A stretch of 64,000 nucleotides of DNA from positions 1 through 64,000 of the forward strand of contig NZ_FNPW01000011.1 in NCBI RefSeq assembly GCF_900107395.1, read 5' to 3'. Origin of the DNA: Pseudomonas sp. NFIX28 (GTDB lineage Bacteria; Pseudomonadota; Gammaproteobacteria; Pseudomonadales; Pseudomonadaceae). The notes beneath the pieces are model-generated. The model had not been told where the DNA came from and searched no databases. It saw only the letters and a list, made by a program, of their open reading frames with translations. Position numbers and translations under genes: made by a program. Below are positions 33,326 through 42,613 of this stretch, in pieces; position 1 is the first letter of the stretch; the number at the start of each line of letters is the position of its first letter.

Positions 33326-34999
33326 ATGTATCAGTATGACGAGTACGACCGAGCCCTGGTCTTTGAACGGGTGGCGCAGTTTCGCGATCAGGTCGGGCGT
33401 TTCATGGCGGGCGAGCTGAGCGAAGAAGAGTTCCTGCCGCTGCGCCTGCAGAACGGCCTGTATATGCAGAAACACGCCTACATGCTGCGGGTGGCCATTC
33501 CCTACGGCACCCTCAGTGCACGGCAGATGCGCACCCTGGCCAGCATCGCCCGCGACTACGACCGCGGCTATGGCCACTTCACCACCCGGCAGAACATGCA
33601 GTTCAACTGGATCGAGCTGGCCCAGGTGCCGGACATCCTCGAACGCCTGGCCGGGGTCGAGATGCATGCGATCCAGACCTCCGGCAACTGCGTGCGCAAC
33701 ATCACCACCGAAGCCTTCGCCGGGGTGGCCGCCGACGAACTGATGGACCCGCGGCCCCTGGCGGAGATCCTGCGCCAATGGTCGACCATCAACCCGGAAT
33801 TCCTGTTCCTGCCACGCAAGTTCAAGATCGCCATCTGCTCGGCCCACCAGGATCGGGCGGCGATCATGATGCATGACATCGGCCTGTACCTGTACCGCGA
33901 CGCGCGCGGGCAGATGCTGCTGCGGGTGATGGTCGGTGGCGGCCTGGGGCGCACGCCGATCCTCAGCCAGCAGATTCGCGACGGCCTGCCGTGGCAGCAC
34001 CTGCTGTCTTATGTCGAGGCGGTGTTGCGGGTCTATAACCGCCACGGCCGGCGCGACAACAAGTACAAGGCGCGGATCAAGATCCTGGTCAAGGCCCTGG
34101 GCATCGAGGCCTTCGCCAAAGAGGTCGAGGAGGAGTGGCAGCACCTCAAGGACGGCCCGGCGCAACTGACCGAGGCCGAATACCAGCGGGTCGCCAGCGC
34201 CTTCGTACCGCCGCTCTACGAGCGCCAGCCGGCCACCGATCTCGACTACGGCAGCCGCCTGGCCGAGGAGCCAGCCTTCGAGCGCTGGGTCACGCATAAC
34301 GTCCAGCCGCACAAGGTGCCGGGCTATGCCAGCGTGGTGCTGTCGACCAAGCCCGGCAGCGCCTCGCCGCCCGGAGATGTGACGGCGGCGCAGATGGAGG
34401 CGGTGGCCGATTGGTCCGAGGCCTTCGGTTTTGGCGAAATCCGCATCGCCCACGAACAGAACATCGTCCTGCCGGACGTGCCCAAGGCGGCGCTCCATAG
34501 GCTGTGGCGGCTGGCCGGCGAGCAGGGCCTGGGCAGCGCCAACGTCGGCCTGCTGACCGATATCATCGCTTGCCCCGGCGGTGACTTCTGCGCCCTGGCC
34601 AATGCCAAGTCGATCCCCATCGCCCAGGCGATCCAGGCGCGTTTCGACAATCTCGATTACCTGCACGACCTGGGCGACATCAGCCTGAATATCTCCGGCT
34701 GCATGAACGCCTGCGGCCATCACCACATCGGCAATATCGGCATCCTTGGCGTCGATAAGAACGGCAGCGAGTGGTACCAGATCACCCTCGGCGGTGCCCA
34801 GGGCAAGCACAGCGCGCTGGGCAAGGTCATCGGCCCGTCGTTCAGCGCCGAGGAGGTGCCGCAGGTGATCGAACGCATCATCGCGACGTTCGTGCGTTAT
34901 CGGGAAAGCGAAGAGCCGTTCGTCCAGACCGTGCAGCGCATCGGCCTGGAGCCATTCAAGGAGTGGGTCTATCCGAAAGTGCTGGAGGCGCAGCCATGA
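33326..34999 (+). CDS. Siroheme nitrite/sulfite reductase (CysI-type)
   Basis: This 557-residue protein starts at the ATG at 33326 behind GAGG. It has the two ferredoxin-like and siroheme half-domains in order. The four [4Fe-4S]/siroheme cysteines are in CPGGDFC (Cys416, Cys422) and SGCMNACGHH (Cys459, Cys463). The N-terminal part has FTTRQNMQFNWIELAQVPDI, the siroheme-facing Arg region. It should reduce sulfite (or nitrite) with six electrons. The DUF934 partner behind it points to assimilatory sulfur metabolism, matching PA4130. Confidence 0.92.
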   Translation: MYQYDEYDRALVFERVAQFRDQVGRFMAGELSEEEFLPLRLQNGLYMQKHAYMLRVAIPYGTLSARQMRTLASIARDYDRGYGHFTTRQNMQFNWIELAQVPDILERLAGVEMHAIQTSGNCVRNITTEAFAGVAADELMDPRPLAEILRQWSTINPEFLFLPRKFKIAICSAHQDRAAIMMHDIGLYLYRDARGQMLLRVMVGGGLGRTPILSQQIRDGLPWQHLLSYVEAVLRVYNRHGRRDNKYKARIKILVKALGIEAFAKEVEEEWQHLKDGPAQLTEAEYQRVASAFVPPLYERQPATDLDYGSRLAEEPAFERWVTHNVQPHKVPGYASVVLSTKPGSASPPGDVTAAQMEAVADWSEAFGFGEIRIAHEQNIVLPDVPKAALHRLWRLAGEQGLGSANVGLLTDIIACPGGDFCALANAKSIPIAQAIQARFDNLDYLHDLGDISLNISGCMNACGHHHIGNIGILGVDKNGSEWYQITLGGAQGKHSALGKVIGPSFSAEEVPQVIERIIATFVRYRESEEPFVQTVQRIGLEPFKEWVYPKVLEAQP

Positions 35000-35058
35000 A
35001 TCACAAGCGCGACGGTGAACCACAAGGCGCAGCCATGAACCAGGAAATCAACCCATGA
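34996..35058 (+). CDS. Twenty-residue overlapping mini-ORF
   Basis: An ATG overlapping the reductase stop (ATGA) opens a 20-codon frame (MNHKRDGEPQGAAMNQEINP) whose stop overlaps the start of the DUF934 gene. It may serve translational coupling. A 15-base direct repeat (AGGCGCAGCCATGAA at 34986 and 35025) suggests that it arose by a small duplication. Confidence 0.3.
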   Translation: MNHKRDGEPQGAAMNQEINP

Positions 35059-35549
35059 ACAATCTGTTGCGCTTGCAGGATGGCCAGGCGGGGCGAGTCG
35101 AAGACGATCCCTGGAGCCTGGTACGTGAAGTGGACGGCCCGCTGCCCGCAGGGCCGCTGATCCTGCCGCTGGCTCGCTGGCTGATCCGCCGCATCGAGCA
35201 CGAGCCGGCGCGGGACGGGGTCTGGCTGGGCCCGGACGATGATGTGGAAAGCCTGCGGCCCTGGCTCAAGCTGATCCCGCTGATTGCCCTGGACTTCCCC
35301 AGCTTCCGCGACGGTCGCGCCTACAGCCAGGCCTACCTGCTGCGCACCCGCCTGGGCTGGATGGGCGAATTGCGCGCGGTGGGCGATGTGCTGCGCGACC
35401 AGCTTAGCCATATGCGCCAATGCGGCTTCGACAGCTTCGCCATCCGCGAAGACAAATGCGCCAACGACGCTCTCAAGGGGCTGGCCGGCATGAGCGTGCT
35501 CTACGGGCGCTCGGCGATCGAGCCGAGGCCGCTGTTCCGGCGCCGCTGA
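35055..35549 (+). CDS. DUF934 protein, sulfite reductase partner
   Basis: This 164-residue soluble protein starts at ATG 35055 after AGGAAA. It has the DUF934 pattern (DVESLRPWLKLIPLIALDFPS, DGRAYSQAYLLRTRLGW, GELRAVGDVLRDQLSHMRQC). This family nearly always follows CysI-type reductases and CysH, and is thought to be an accessory for sulfite reduction; its exact reaction is not established. It is translationally coupled to the reductase through the mini-ORF. Confidence 0.88.
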   Translation: MNNLLRLQDGQAGRVEDDPWSLVREVDGPLPAGPLILPLARWLIRRIEHEPARDGVWLGPDDDVESLRPWLKLIPLIALDFPSFRDGRAYSQAYLLRTRLGWMGELRAVGDVLRDQLSHMRQCGFDSFAIREDKCANDALKGLAGMSVLYGRSAIEPRPLFRRR

Positions 35550-35759
35550 GCCGGGCCGGCGGCGGGGCTCGCCCGTGCGCGCCGCGGCTTGCGTGGCGGT
35601 GCCGGAACAGCGGCTGTTGCGACAAACGGACATTTGTCCTTGGGTCGATGGTGGCACTTTGGTAAAGTCCCGGCTCTCAAGAAGGGGCCAGGGATTGGCG
35701 TCCGGCGATCAGCCGCAGGCGTGCCTGGCATGGGTCATCCATGGAAGAGAGTCGCGGCT

Positions 35760-36728
35760 GTGAGCGTTGCTAAAAAAATACTCGGGTTGTTTTCGTTGTT
35801 GCTGATCCTGGCCTTGTGGGTCGGTTACTTCTATGTGTACCAGGATGCCCGCAGCGGGCGCCTGGGCGACACCTTCGACAGCTATGGCTTGTGTGGCAAC
35901 ACCTCGAGCGATCCGCTCAATTACTTCAAGCGCGACCATCTGGTGCTCAAGGTCACCAACGACACCCGGGGCGATTTCAAGGTGTCGGGGATGGTCAACG
36001 TTTCCGAGCGCACCTATAACCGCTACGAACTGGGCCGCTATCCGCTGAAGTTGCGCCTGGAACCGCTGCAGTCGTCCTACAGCATGCCGCCGTCATATTT
36101 TGAAGAGGTCAAGGTCAAGCCCTTGAACCGCAACTTCAACTCGCCGCACAAGAATGCCTACGCCGACCTGGAAAGCCGCTCGATCCGGGTGATCGGCGAG
36201 GCCAGCCGGTTTCCCTTCGACGTGTACCGTTATGGCTACAAGCCGGTGTTGTACATCCTCAAGGGCAATGAACAGGTCGACCTGCCGTTCAAGCGCATCG
36301 TCACGCAGATGAACCTGTCCAACACGTTCACCCCGACCCGGCTGTACAACCCGGCGGACTATATCGCCGAGCGGAACAGCCTGGTCCAGCCCGGCGACTA
36401 TCCCGCCTATGGCGCCAGTGAATGCGCCTTCAGCATCGAGCGCAAAAGCTCGTTCAAGGTCATCGTGCTGCTGTTGTTGCTGGTGGTCTGCCTGCCGCTG
36501 CTGATGGTGCTGTACCGCGACGAGCCAACCATCGATTTTCTCGCCACGCTGCTGGCGGTGGCGGCGGTCCGGGTGTTCCTGGTCGGGCCGCTGCAGGACT
36601 ACCAGCTATACGGCATCGACTTTGTGTTTGGCGCCGTGATCATCCTGGTCGGCACGCTGTCGCTGCTCAAGGCCATGCGCATCAACGCCTTGCGCGAGGC
36701 GGCGGCAAGGCGCGGAACGACCTGGTAA
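35760..36728 (+). CDS. Membrane protein with extracytoplasmic domain, unknown function
   Basis: This 322-residue protein has an N-terminal membrane helix (ILGLFSLLLILALWVGYFYV) and about 200 extracytoplasmic residues. Three C-terminal helices follow (VIVLLLLLVVCLPLLMV, FLATLLAVAAVRVFLVG, IDFVFGAVIILVGTLSLL). I use the GTG at 35760, nine bases after GAAGAGAG; an in-frame ATG at 35730 would add ten residues. The layout resembles YjcZ/DUF4436-type envelope proteins, but I do not recognise it with confidence. The preceding 210 bases hold no gene. Confidence 0.72.
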   Translation: MSVAKKILGLFSLLLILALWVGYFYVYQDARSGRLGDTFDSYGLCGNTSSDPLNYFKRDHLVLKVTNDTRGDFKVSGMVNVSERTYNRYELGRYPLKLRLEPLQSSYSMPPSYFEEVKVKPLNRNFNSPHKNAYADLESRSIRVIGEASRFPFDVYRYGYKPVLYILKGNEQVDLPFKRIVTQMNLSNTFTPTRLYNPADYIAERNSLVQPGDYPAYGASECAFSIERKSSFKVIVLLLLLVVCLPLLMVLYRDEPTIDFLATLLAVAAVRVFLVGPLQDYQLYGIDFVFGAVIILVGTLSLLKAMRINALREAAARRGTTW

Positions 36729-36736
36729 CGGACCAC

Positions 36737-36760
36737 GGCGAGCGGTATCGGCCGCTCGCC
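36737..36760. terminator. Hairpin between convergent genes
   Basis: GGCGAGCGG and CCGCTCGCC form a 9-bp GC stem with a 6-base loop between two convergent stop codons. There is no strong T tract on either side. Confidence 0.55.
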
Positions 36761-36764
36761 CGCT

Positions 36765-39119
36765 TCACTTCAATGCCGGGTCCTGCGGGTTGAGTTGTTT
36801 CCATCCCTGCATCAGCACCTGCGCCTTGGGCTCCTGGCCGCTCTCCAGGTAGTACTGGATCAGCGACAGTCGCGCATTGCGCTGGGTCGGCTGCCGTTTG
36901 AGCAGGGCTTCCAGTTGCGCGCAGGCCTCATCGAGTTTGCCGCTGTCATGCAGGGCCACGGCCATCACGTAGGCGTACTGACCGTTCTGTGGTTCCAGGC
37001 GCGCGGCATTGCGCAGGTACGGCATGGCTTGGGCACTCTGGCCGGCACGGATCAGTGCCAGCCCCTGGCTGTGTTGCAGCAACGCGGCCTCCGGATGTTT
37101 CTTGAGTTGCTCTTGCAGCAGGCTCTGCGCTTGCGGGCCGCGACCGTTGGCCTCCAGCCACTGCACCAGCGTCACCAGCGCCGGGAAGAAACCGGGGTCG
37201 CGCAGCAGGGCGGCGCGCAGGCTTGGTTCGACCTTGGCTGCGCGCCCGCTGGCCTGGTAGAGCATGGCCAGGTTGAGGTTGGCCTCGGCGCGTTCGGCGA
37301 GGCTCAGTTGCACTGCCTCGTATTCGCCAATGACCCGCTCCCAGCGCGCTTGAGCCGCGCCCAGGCCCGTGCGTGCGGCGCCGAGCAAGTCCCGGGCCGC
37401 GGCGATGCGCACCGCGCGGACCGGGTCGTCCAGCAACGGGCTGAGCAAGGCGCCCCGTTCCGCGGCGGGCAGCAGGGCGCTGACCGCGCGAACCGCGCTT
37501 TCGCGAATCTGCGGGGCCGGGTTACCCAGGTCGTTGCCGGCCAGCTTCAGGGCTTGCTCGCTGGGGTAGTTGGCCAACTCGCCGAGCAGGGTGGCGCGCT
37601 GGATCGCCGGCAGGTTGCTGCGCTGCAACTGTTGGTACAAGGCCTGGGCGGCGCCCGGCTGGCCGCCGCGAATCAGCCACAGGCTGTCGTCATAGCGCGG
37701 GGCCTGGGGAGCGGCGCCCGTGGTCCAGAGTTTAAATTGTTCAGTGATGCGGTCACCGGCCTTGCCCTGGTGACAAGCCAGGCAGGCATCCGGAGTCCCC
37801 AGCTTTTTCGCTCGTTCCGGGTTGGGCAGGCTGAAGCTGTGGTCATGGCGAAAGTCGTTGCCCATGTACAACTTGCCGGGCATATGGCAATCCACGCACT
37901 GCGAGCCGGGCTGGCCCATGGCGTGCCGGTGATGCTCGGGCGAGTCGTAGTTCTTCGCCAGCAGGCCCTTGTCGTCGATGCCGCCGATGGCGCTCTTGCC
38001 GGCGCTGTTGTGGCATTGCAGGCAGACACCGTTGCCCGGGGCCTTGAGTGCGGTGCTGTGGGGGTTGTGGCAATTGCTGCAACGCACGCCCTTGTCGAAC
38101 ATCTTGCTCTGCAGGAAGGAGCCGTGTTCGAACACCTCGTCCTGGATCTTGCCGTCCAGGGCATACAGCTCGCGGGTCAGGGTGCTGGGCAGGTAATCGT
38201 CCATCAGGCGCTGGCCCACGGTGTAGCCGTCGCCGAGCGGCGCGCGGCGGGCGTGGCAGCGGGCGCAGGTCTCGATCTCGAGCGTGGCGTCCTTGGCCTT
38301 GAGGTCGACGGCGAAGCCTTTGTGGATCAGGTCATCCTTTTTCGCGGTCCAGGCCAGATGGTTCGAGGCTGGGCCGTGGCAGGCCTGGCAGCCGACGCCG
38401 AGGCTGTTCCAGTGGCTGGCGTAGGTGTTGCTCGAGGCATCGAAATTGCGCTGGTAGCCGGTGGTGTGGCACTCGACGCACATGAAGTTGGCGTTCTGGC
38501 TGGGCTGGCTCCAGTGCAGGGGATTCTTGAAATTCACTCCCTGGCCCGGGTACAGGTGGAACCAGCGGTTTTTCTCGGTATCCCAGGCCACGCCCAGGGC
38601 TTGCAGGCGACCTTCGCCGACCTCGATCAGGTACTGCTGCAACGGCGCGATGCCGAAGGTGTAGGCGACCTTGAAGTCGGCGTTCCGGCCGTCCTTGCCC
38701 GGCGTATTGACCCAGAACTGCGAGCCCTGGCGAAAGAAACGGGTGCTTTCGCCTTCGCCCTTGAAGCGTCGGTCGTTGAAATCACCGAGCACCGTCTGTT
38801 CATTGGCGGCCTGCATGGCCAGCTGGTGATGGGAGCCTTGCCAGTCACTGGACGGCTTGCCGTGGCAGCCCTGGCATTGTTGCTCGTCCACCATTTGCGC
38901 TGGCGGGCTGGGCGCCGGGGCCTGGGCCGGTTGCCGGGCAACCGCGGGCGGCGGCGCGGGTTGCGGTAAAGACGGTGGTTTGTCGTTGCCGAGAAACAGC
39001 CAGAGGGCCACCAGCAGCGCCAGCAACAGGGTGGCGCTCAGGGGGAACAGGTAACGGTCGATGGGCGAGCGGGGCGAATCAGGTCGTGGGGTTGCGGCTT
39101 TATTCTTGGGCTTGGGCAT
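36765..39119 (-). CDS. Eight-haem cytochrome c with HEAT-like and TPR repeats
   Basis: This 784-residue protein starts at the ATG at 39119 after GGAAG. It has a cytoplasmic Lys/Pro-rich N-terminus, one membrane anchor (about 23-43), a Pro/Ala linker, and eight CXXCH haem sites in order: CQGCH (82), CVECH, CQACH, CARCH, CSNCH, CLQCH, CVDCH, CLACH (about 470). HEAT-like helices (about 500-600) and TPR repeats (about 640-780) follow. The haem domain resembles doubled-CXXCH/c554-type cytochromes. It is probably a periplasmic electron carrier that docks partner proteins through the TPR part; donor and acceptor are unknown. Confidence 0.88.
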   Translation of the reverse strand: MPKPKNKAATPRPDSPRSPIDRYLFPLSATLLLALLVALWLFLGNDKPPSLPQPAPPPAVARQPAQAPAPSPPAQMVDEQQCQGCHGKPSSDWQGSHHQLAMQAANEQTVLGDFNDRRFKGEGESTRFFRQGSQFWVNTPGKDGRNADFKVAYTFGIAPLQQYLIEVGEGRLQALGVAWDTEKNRWFHLYPGQGVNFKNPLHWSQPSQNANFMCVECHTTGYQRNFDASSNTYASHWNSLGVGCQACHGPASNHLAWTAKKDDLIHKGFAVDLKAKDATLEIETCARCHARRAPLGDGYTVGQRLMDDYLPSTLTRELYALDGKIQDEVFEHGSFLQSKMFDKGVRCSNCHNPHSTALKAPGNGVCLQCHNSAGKSAIGGIDDKGLLAKNYDSPEHHRHAMGQPGSQCVDCHMPGKLYMGNDFRHDHSFSLPNPERAKKLGTPDACLACHQGKAGDRITEQFKLWTTGAAPQAPRYDDSLWLIRGGQPGAAQALYQQLQRSNLPAIQRATLLGELANYPSEQALKLAGNDLGNPAPQIRESAVRAVSALLPAAERGALLSPLLDDPVRAVRIAAARDLLGAARTGLGAAQARWERVIGEYEAVQLSLAERAEANLNLAMLYQASGRAAKVEPSLRAALLRDPGFFPALVTLVQWLEANGRGPQAQSLLQEQLKKHPEAALLQHSQGLALIRAGQSAQAMPYLRNAARLEPQNGQYAYVMAVALHDSGKLDEACAQLEALLKRQPTQRNARLSLIQYYLESGQEPKAQVLMQGWKQLNPQDPALK

Positions 39120-39329
39120 TGCGACTTCCGTATCCAGAGGCGTGACTGCCAATACGCTTTCAGGCGGATGCAGCTTTGACGTCGGACCGGTATCTGTCAA
39201 ATTTGCCACGAACTAATCTTGAACATTTTCTGAATTATCCTGTATTGGTGTACTGATTTTCCCACTATTGGCTATACCTACATTTCCTCAATCCAGTAGT
39301 GCTTCCGGATTTCTGACAGGAGTTACCCC

Positions 39330-40001
39330 ATGAAGCTCGCATCAATGATGAGCACGCTGTGCCTGGCCTCCCTTGGGATGGTGGGTTGTTCCAGCAATAT
39401 CACCCAGCCAGACGAATACTCCGGTTTCCTTAGTGACTACAGCCAGCTCAAGGAAGCCAAGTCGCCATCGGGAGTCGAGGTGATGCGCTGGGTCGATCCC
39501 AAGCTCGATGTCAAGCGATACACCGCGGCCTACATCGAACCGACGCAGTTTTATCCAAAGCCTCAGCCGACCGTAAAAATCCCGCAGAACACCCTGAACG
39601 GCATCAATGCCTATTACGACCAGGCCCTCAAGCGTGAAGTGAGCAAGTCGCTGCCGCTGGCCAACGGCCCAGGTCCCGGGGTGCTCGTGATACGCGCGGC
39701 GATCACCGCGGTCAGCAGCAAGACCGAGGGCCTCAAGCCTTATGAAATCATCCCGGTGGCCCTGGTGGCCGCGGCGGTCAGTACCGCCAGCGGGATTCGC
39801 GACCAGGAAACCACCCTGGGCACCGAAGCGCAGTTCATCGATGGCGGCAACAACAAGGTGATTGCCCAGGTGGTGCGCAAAGGCACCGGCAAGGAGCTGG
39901 AAAACAGCAGCCAGGTGATGCAGGCCTCCGATGTGAAGAATGTCATCGACGGCTGGGCCTCGGACCTGCACCAGTCCTACCTGAAACTCAAAGGCAGATA
40001 A
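39330..40001 (+). CDS. DUF3313 lipoprotein
   Basis: This 223-residue lipoprotein starts at the ATG at 39330 after CAGGAG. The signal peptide ends in the lipobox GMVGC (Cys20). The body (YSGFLSDYSQLKEAKSPSG, YYDQALKREVSKSL, LVIRAAITAV, GWASDLHQSYLKLKG) matches the DUF3313 family of small Gram-negative lipoproteins. The function is unknown. The 210-base upstream region is AT-rich and should hold divergent promoters for this gene and the cytochrome. Confidence 0.85.
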   Translation: MKLASMMSTLCLASLGMVGCSSNITQPDEYSGFLSDYSQLKEAKSPSGVEVMRWVDPKLDVKRYTAAYIEPTQFYPKPQPTVKIPQNTLNGINAYYDQALKREVSKSLPLANGPGPGVLVIRAAITAVSSKTEGLKPYEIIPVALVAAAVSTASGIRDQETTLGTEAQFIDGGNNKVIAQVVRKGTGKELENSSQVMQASDVKNVIDGWASDLHQSYLKLKGR

Positions 40002-40008
40002 GCCTCAA

Positions 40009-40038
40009 GGGGCGAGCGCCGCTGCCGGCGCTCGCCCC
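40009..40038. terminator. Strong GC hairpin between convergent genes
   Basis: GGGGCGAGCGCCG and CGGCGCTCGCCCC form a perfect 13-bp stem with a 4-base loop between the DUF3313 gene and the spermidine-synthase-like gene. No T tract follows it. Confidence 0.65.
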
Positions 40039-40046
40039 GTATTGCT

Positions 40047-42560
40047 TCATTGGCCGGTAAACCAGCGGTAGTACGGGTTGCCGCCATCCCCTCGCATCAC
40101 CTCGCGGATGTACCTGCCCCAGGCTTCGCGATCTCCTTCGTAGGCATACAGGCTGGCGCGATAGAACTGCATCAGGCGTTGCTGGTGCTGGTTCAACCGG
40201 TCGTTGAAGGCCGCGTCGCTGTTGCGCAGCAGCGGCGGCTGGTAGAGGTTGAGCAAGGCCGGCAGGACCCGGGTAATTTCCTTGGCCCGCACCCAGGGCG
40301 CGTATTCGATGCGTGGCTGGTCGTCGGTGACCGGCAGGGCATCGGCGACAAAGCGCTGCAAGCCCTCGCGATCGGTGATCCAGGTGGCCAGCAGGGCTGC
40401 GGCGGAACTCACGCCGACATCCTGCAAGGCACTGCGCACGCCGTCCTGGGCGAAACGCTGGCTGATGCGCGCCACGTCCAGTTCGATCGGCTCCAGCGAA
40501 CCCACCAGCAGCATCTCGTGAAATTCACTGGTCCACAGCGTGGCATAGGGAAAGACGTCGAGAAAACTGCGCACCAGCGAGCGCGAGTCATCGATATTTT
40601 GCGTCGGCAGCGGCAACCACTGCGCTACCAGGCCCTGGCGTTGCAGGCGCCGGGCCGCCAATTGGTAGAAGTCCCGCGAATACAGGTTGACCACGCCGGC
40701 GGCGGAGGGCGGCGGCGGTTCCAGGGTAATCAGGTCATAGCGCTGCGGGCTGCGCAGCAGCTCCTGGCGGCCATCGCGCAGGCGCACTTCGATCGCCGGG
40801 TCCGCCGCGGCATTGAAGTTGCCCTTGAACAGCGGCGCGGCCTTGACCACCGACGGCAGTAGCTCGGCCACTACCCGCTGCTCCAGTTCCGGGTAGCGCA
40901 ACAGGGCGCCGGCGGTGATTCCGGTGCCAAACCCGATGACCAGCGCCGAACGCGGTTCGCCGTTGTGGATCAAGAGCGGCAGCAAGGCCTGGATGCGCAT
41001 GTAGCGCAGCGAGGGCATGGCGTCGCCGGTGTTCGACACGCCCTGGATGTACAGGCGCTGGAAGGCCCGTTCGCCCTTGCCCTGAGTGACCACCGCCACC
41101 GTGCCGCCACGGCCTTCCTCGTAGAACGCCAGCTTGCCATCACGGGCGCCGGGCAACAGCTTGGCCAGGTGGTCCACGGGCACCAGCCCGGCCAGCGCCA
41201 GGGACAACAGGCCGATCGCGACCACCGCCTGGCGCCGGCCCTTTTTCACCCCATGGCCGCGGCGCACCGCGAGGTAGCCGATCAGCGCCGCGAGCAGCGC
41301 CAGCAAGCCGAGGGTGCGCACCAGGCCCAGCAACGGGATCAGCACAAAACCGCAGAGCGCCACGCCGACTATGCCGCCCAGGGTGTTGAAAGCCACCACC
41401 GCGCCGACATCGCGGCCGACCCGCTCGGCCCCCACGCATAAACGCAGGGCCAGGGGGAAGGCGGCGCCGAGCAACAGCGTCGGCACGAACACCTGGCTCA
41501 GGGCGGCCACGGCAAAACGTCCGCTCATGCCCAGCAGCTCGCTGCCGCCCAAGGCCAGGACCAGGGCCTCGGCCTGGGTCTGCAGGTGGATCAGCCAGCG
41601 CCCGAGCACGGCGATTTCCAGGAGCGCCAACAGCCCGGCGGCGGCAATCAGCAGGCCGAACAGGCCCCAGGGATCACGCACCCGGTCGGCCCGGCGAGCC
41701 ATCAGGCCACTGCCCAGGAACAGCCCCGCCAGGTAGGTGGCCAGGACCACCGCGAAGGCGTAGGTGCGGGTGCTCATGAACGGCACGATGGATTGCGACC
41801 AGACCACTTCGTAGCCCAGCGCCACGCCGCCGGCGAGCGCATACAGCAGCATGGCCTGGCGCGCCAGCGGGGCGGCGACCTCGGCCTTGCGCGGCGCCGC
41901 CATGGGCATTGGCGCCTGGCGCAGCAGGCCGAGGGCCGCGACGGCCGCCAGCAGGTTGAGCGCGGCGGCGATCAAGGCGCTGCCGCGCACGCCAAAGGTG
42001 GCGATCAGCACAAAGGCGCTGAGCAAGGTGCCGGCGATGGCCCCGGCGGTGTTCGCCGCATACAGCCGCCCGCCGGCCCGGCCGAGTTGCCGTGGATGCG
42101 CCGACAGGGCGCGCATCAACACTGGCAGGGTGCCGCCCATCAGCATTGCGGGCAGGCCCACCAGGGCAATCGGCAGGCCCCAGGCCAGCAGGCCGAAATG
42201 TTGGCCCAGCCAGGCGAAGGCGGGCGCCGCGAGGCCCAGGCCAACCGTGGCGCCCAGGCCGAGCACGGCCACCAGCAGCTCGACGATGGCATACAGCAGC
42301 CAGGGCTTGCCCACCCGGTCGGCATAGCGCCCGACCAGCAGGCCACCCAGGGCCAGGCCGGCGAAGAAGGCACTGATCCCGGCGGTGATGGCATACACCT
42401 CGACACCCACCACCAGCGACAGCTGCTTGATCCACAGCACCTGGTAGATCAGCGCGGTGGCTCCGGAGATGAACAGCAGCAGGGCCGGGAGCAGCAACCT
42501 GGCCCCGGTGTCGGGCAAGGCGCTGGCGGTGGCCTGTCGAGTGGCGGTACGTGAGGACAT
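40047..42560 (-). CDS. Fused MFS-type membrane domain / spermidine-synthase-like protein
   Basis: This 837-residue protein starts at the ATG at 42560 after AAGGT. Residues about 20-465 hold twelve or more membrane helices in a transporter-like array (LLLPALLLFISGATALIYQ, AFFAGLALGGLLVGRYADR). The C-terminal ~370 residues are a Rossmann spermidine-synthase-like fold with VIGFGTGITAGALLR and RDGRQELLRS. The usual catalytic Asp motif is replaced by YDLITLEPPPPSAAGVVNLY, as in the fused MFS/spermidine synthase family. Polyamine synthesis is therefore not certain; a membrane-linked aminopropyl- or methyltransferase role is possible. Confidence 0.85.
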   Translation of the reverse strand: MSSRTATRQATASALPDTGARLLLPALLLFISGATALIYQVLWIKQLSLVVGVEVYAITAGISAFFAGLALGGLLVGRYADRVGKPWLLYAIVELLVAVLGLGATVGLGLAAPAFAWLGQHFGLLAWGLPIALVGLPAMLMGGTLPVLMRALSAHPRQLGRAGGRLYAANTAGAIAGTLLSAFVLIATFGVRGSALIAAALNLLAAVAALGLLRQAPMPMAAPRKAEVAAPLARQAMLLYALAGGVALGYEVVWSQSIVPFMSTRTYAFAVVLATYLAGLFLGSGLMARRADRVRDPWGLFGLLIAAAGLLALLEIAVLGRWLIHLQTQAEALVLALGGSELLGMSGRFAVAALSQVFVPTLLLGAAFPLALRLCVGAERVGRDVGAVVAFNTLGGIVGVALCGFVLIPLLGLVRTLGLLALLAALIGYLAVRRGHGVKKGRRQAVVAIGLLSLALAGLVPVDHLAKLLPGARDGKLAFYEEGRGGTVAVVTQGKGERAFQRLYIQGVSNTGDAMPSLRYMRIQALLPLLIHNGEPRSALVIGFGTGITAGALLRYPELEQRVVAELLPSVVKAAPLFKGNFNAAADPAIEVRLRDGRQELLRSPQRYDLITLEPPPPSAAGVVNLYSRDFYQLAARRLQRQGLVAQWLPLPTQNIDDSRSLVRSFLDVFPYATLWTSEFHEMLLVGSLEPIELDVARISQRFAQDGVRSALQDVGVSSAAALLATWITDREGLQRFVADALPVTDDQPRIEYAPWVRAKEITRVLPALLNLYQPPLLRNSDAAFNDRLNQHQQRLMQFYRASLYAYEGDREAWGRYIREVMRGDGGNPYYRWFTGQ

Positions 42561-42613
42561 GACGCTGGACCTTCTGCAAGAAAATGTGCGCAGGAAAACA
42601 CGCGGCTCAAACA

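Noticed and set aside
33269..35023. Long frame antisense to the siroheme reductase
   Set aside because: The plus strand carries all cysteine motifs of a real enzyme; the antisense frame is a shadow.
35630..35665. Sigma-54 promoter (TGGCAC at about 35652)
   Set aside because: The -12 TTGC element is missing at the required distance.
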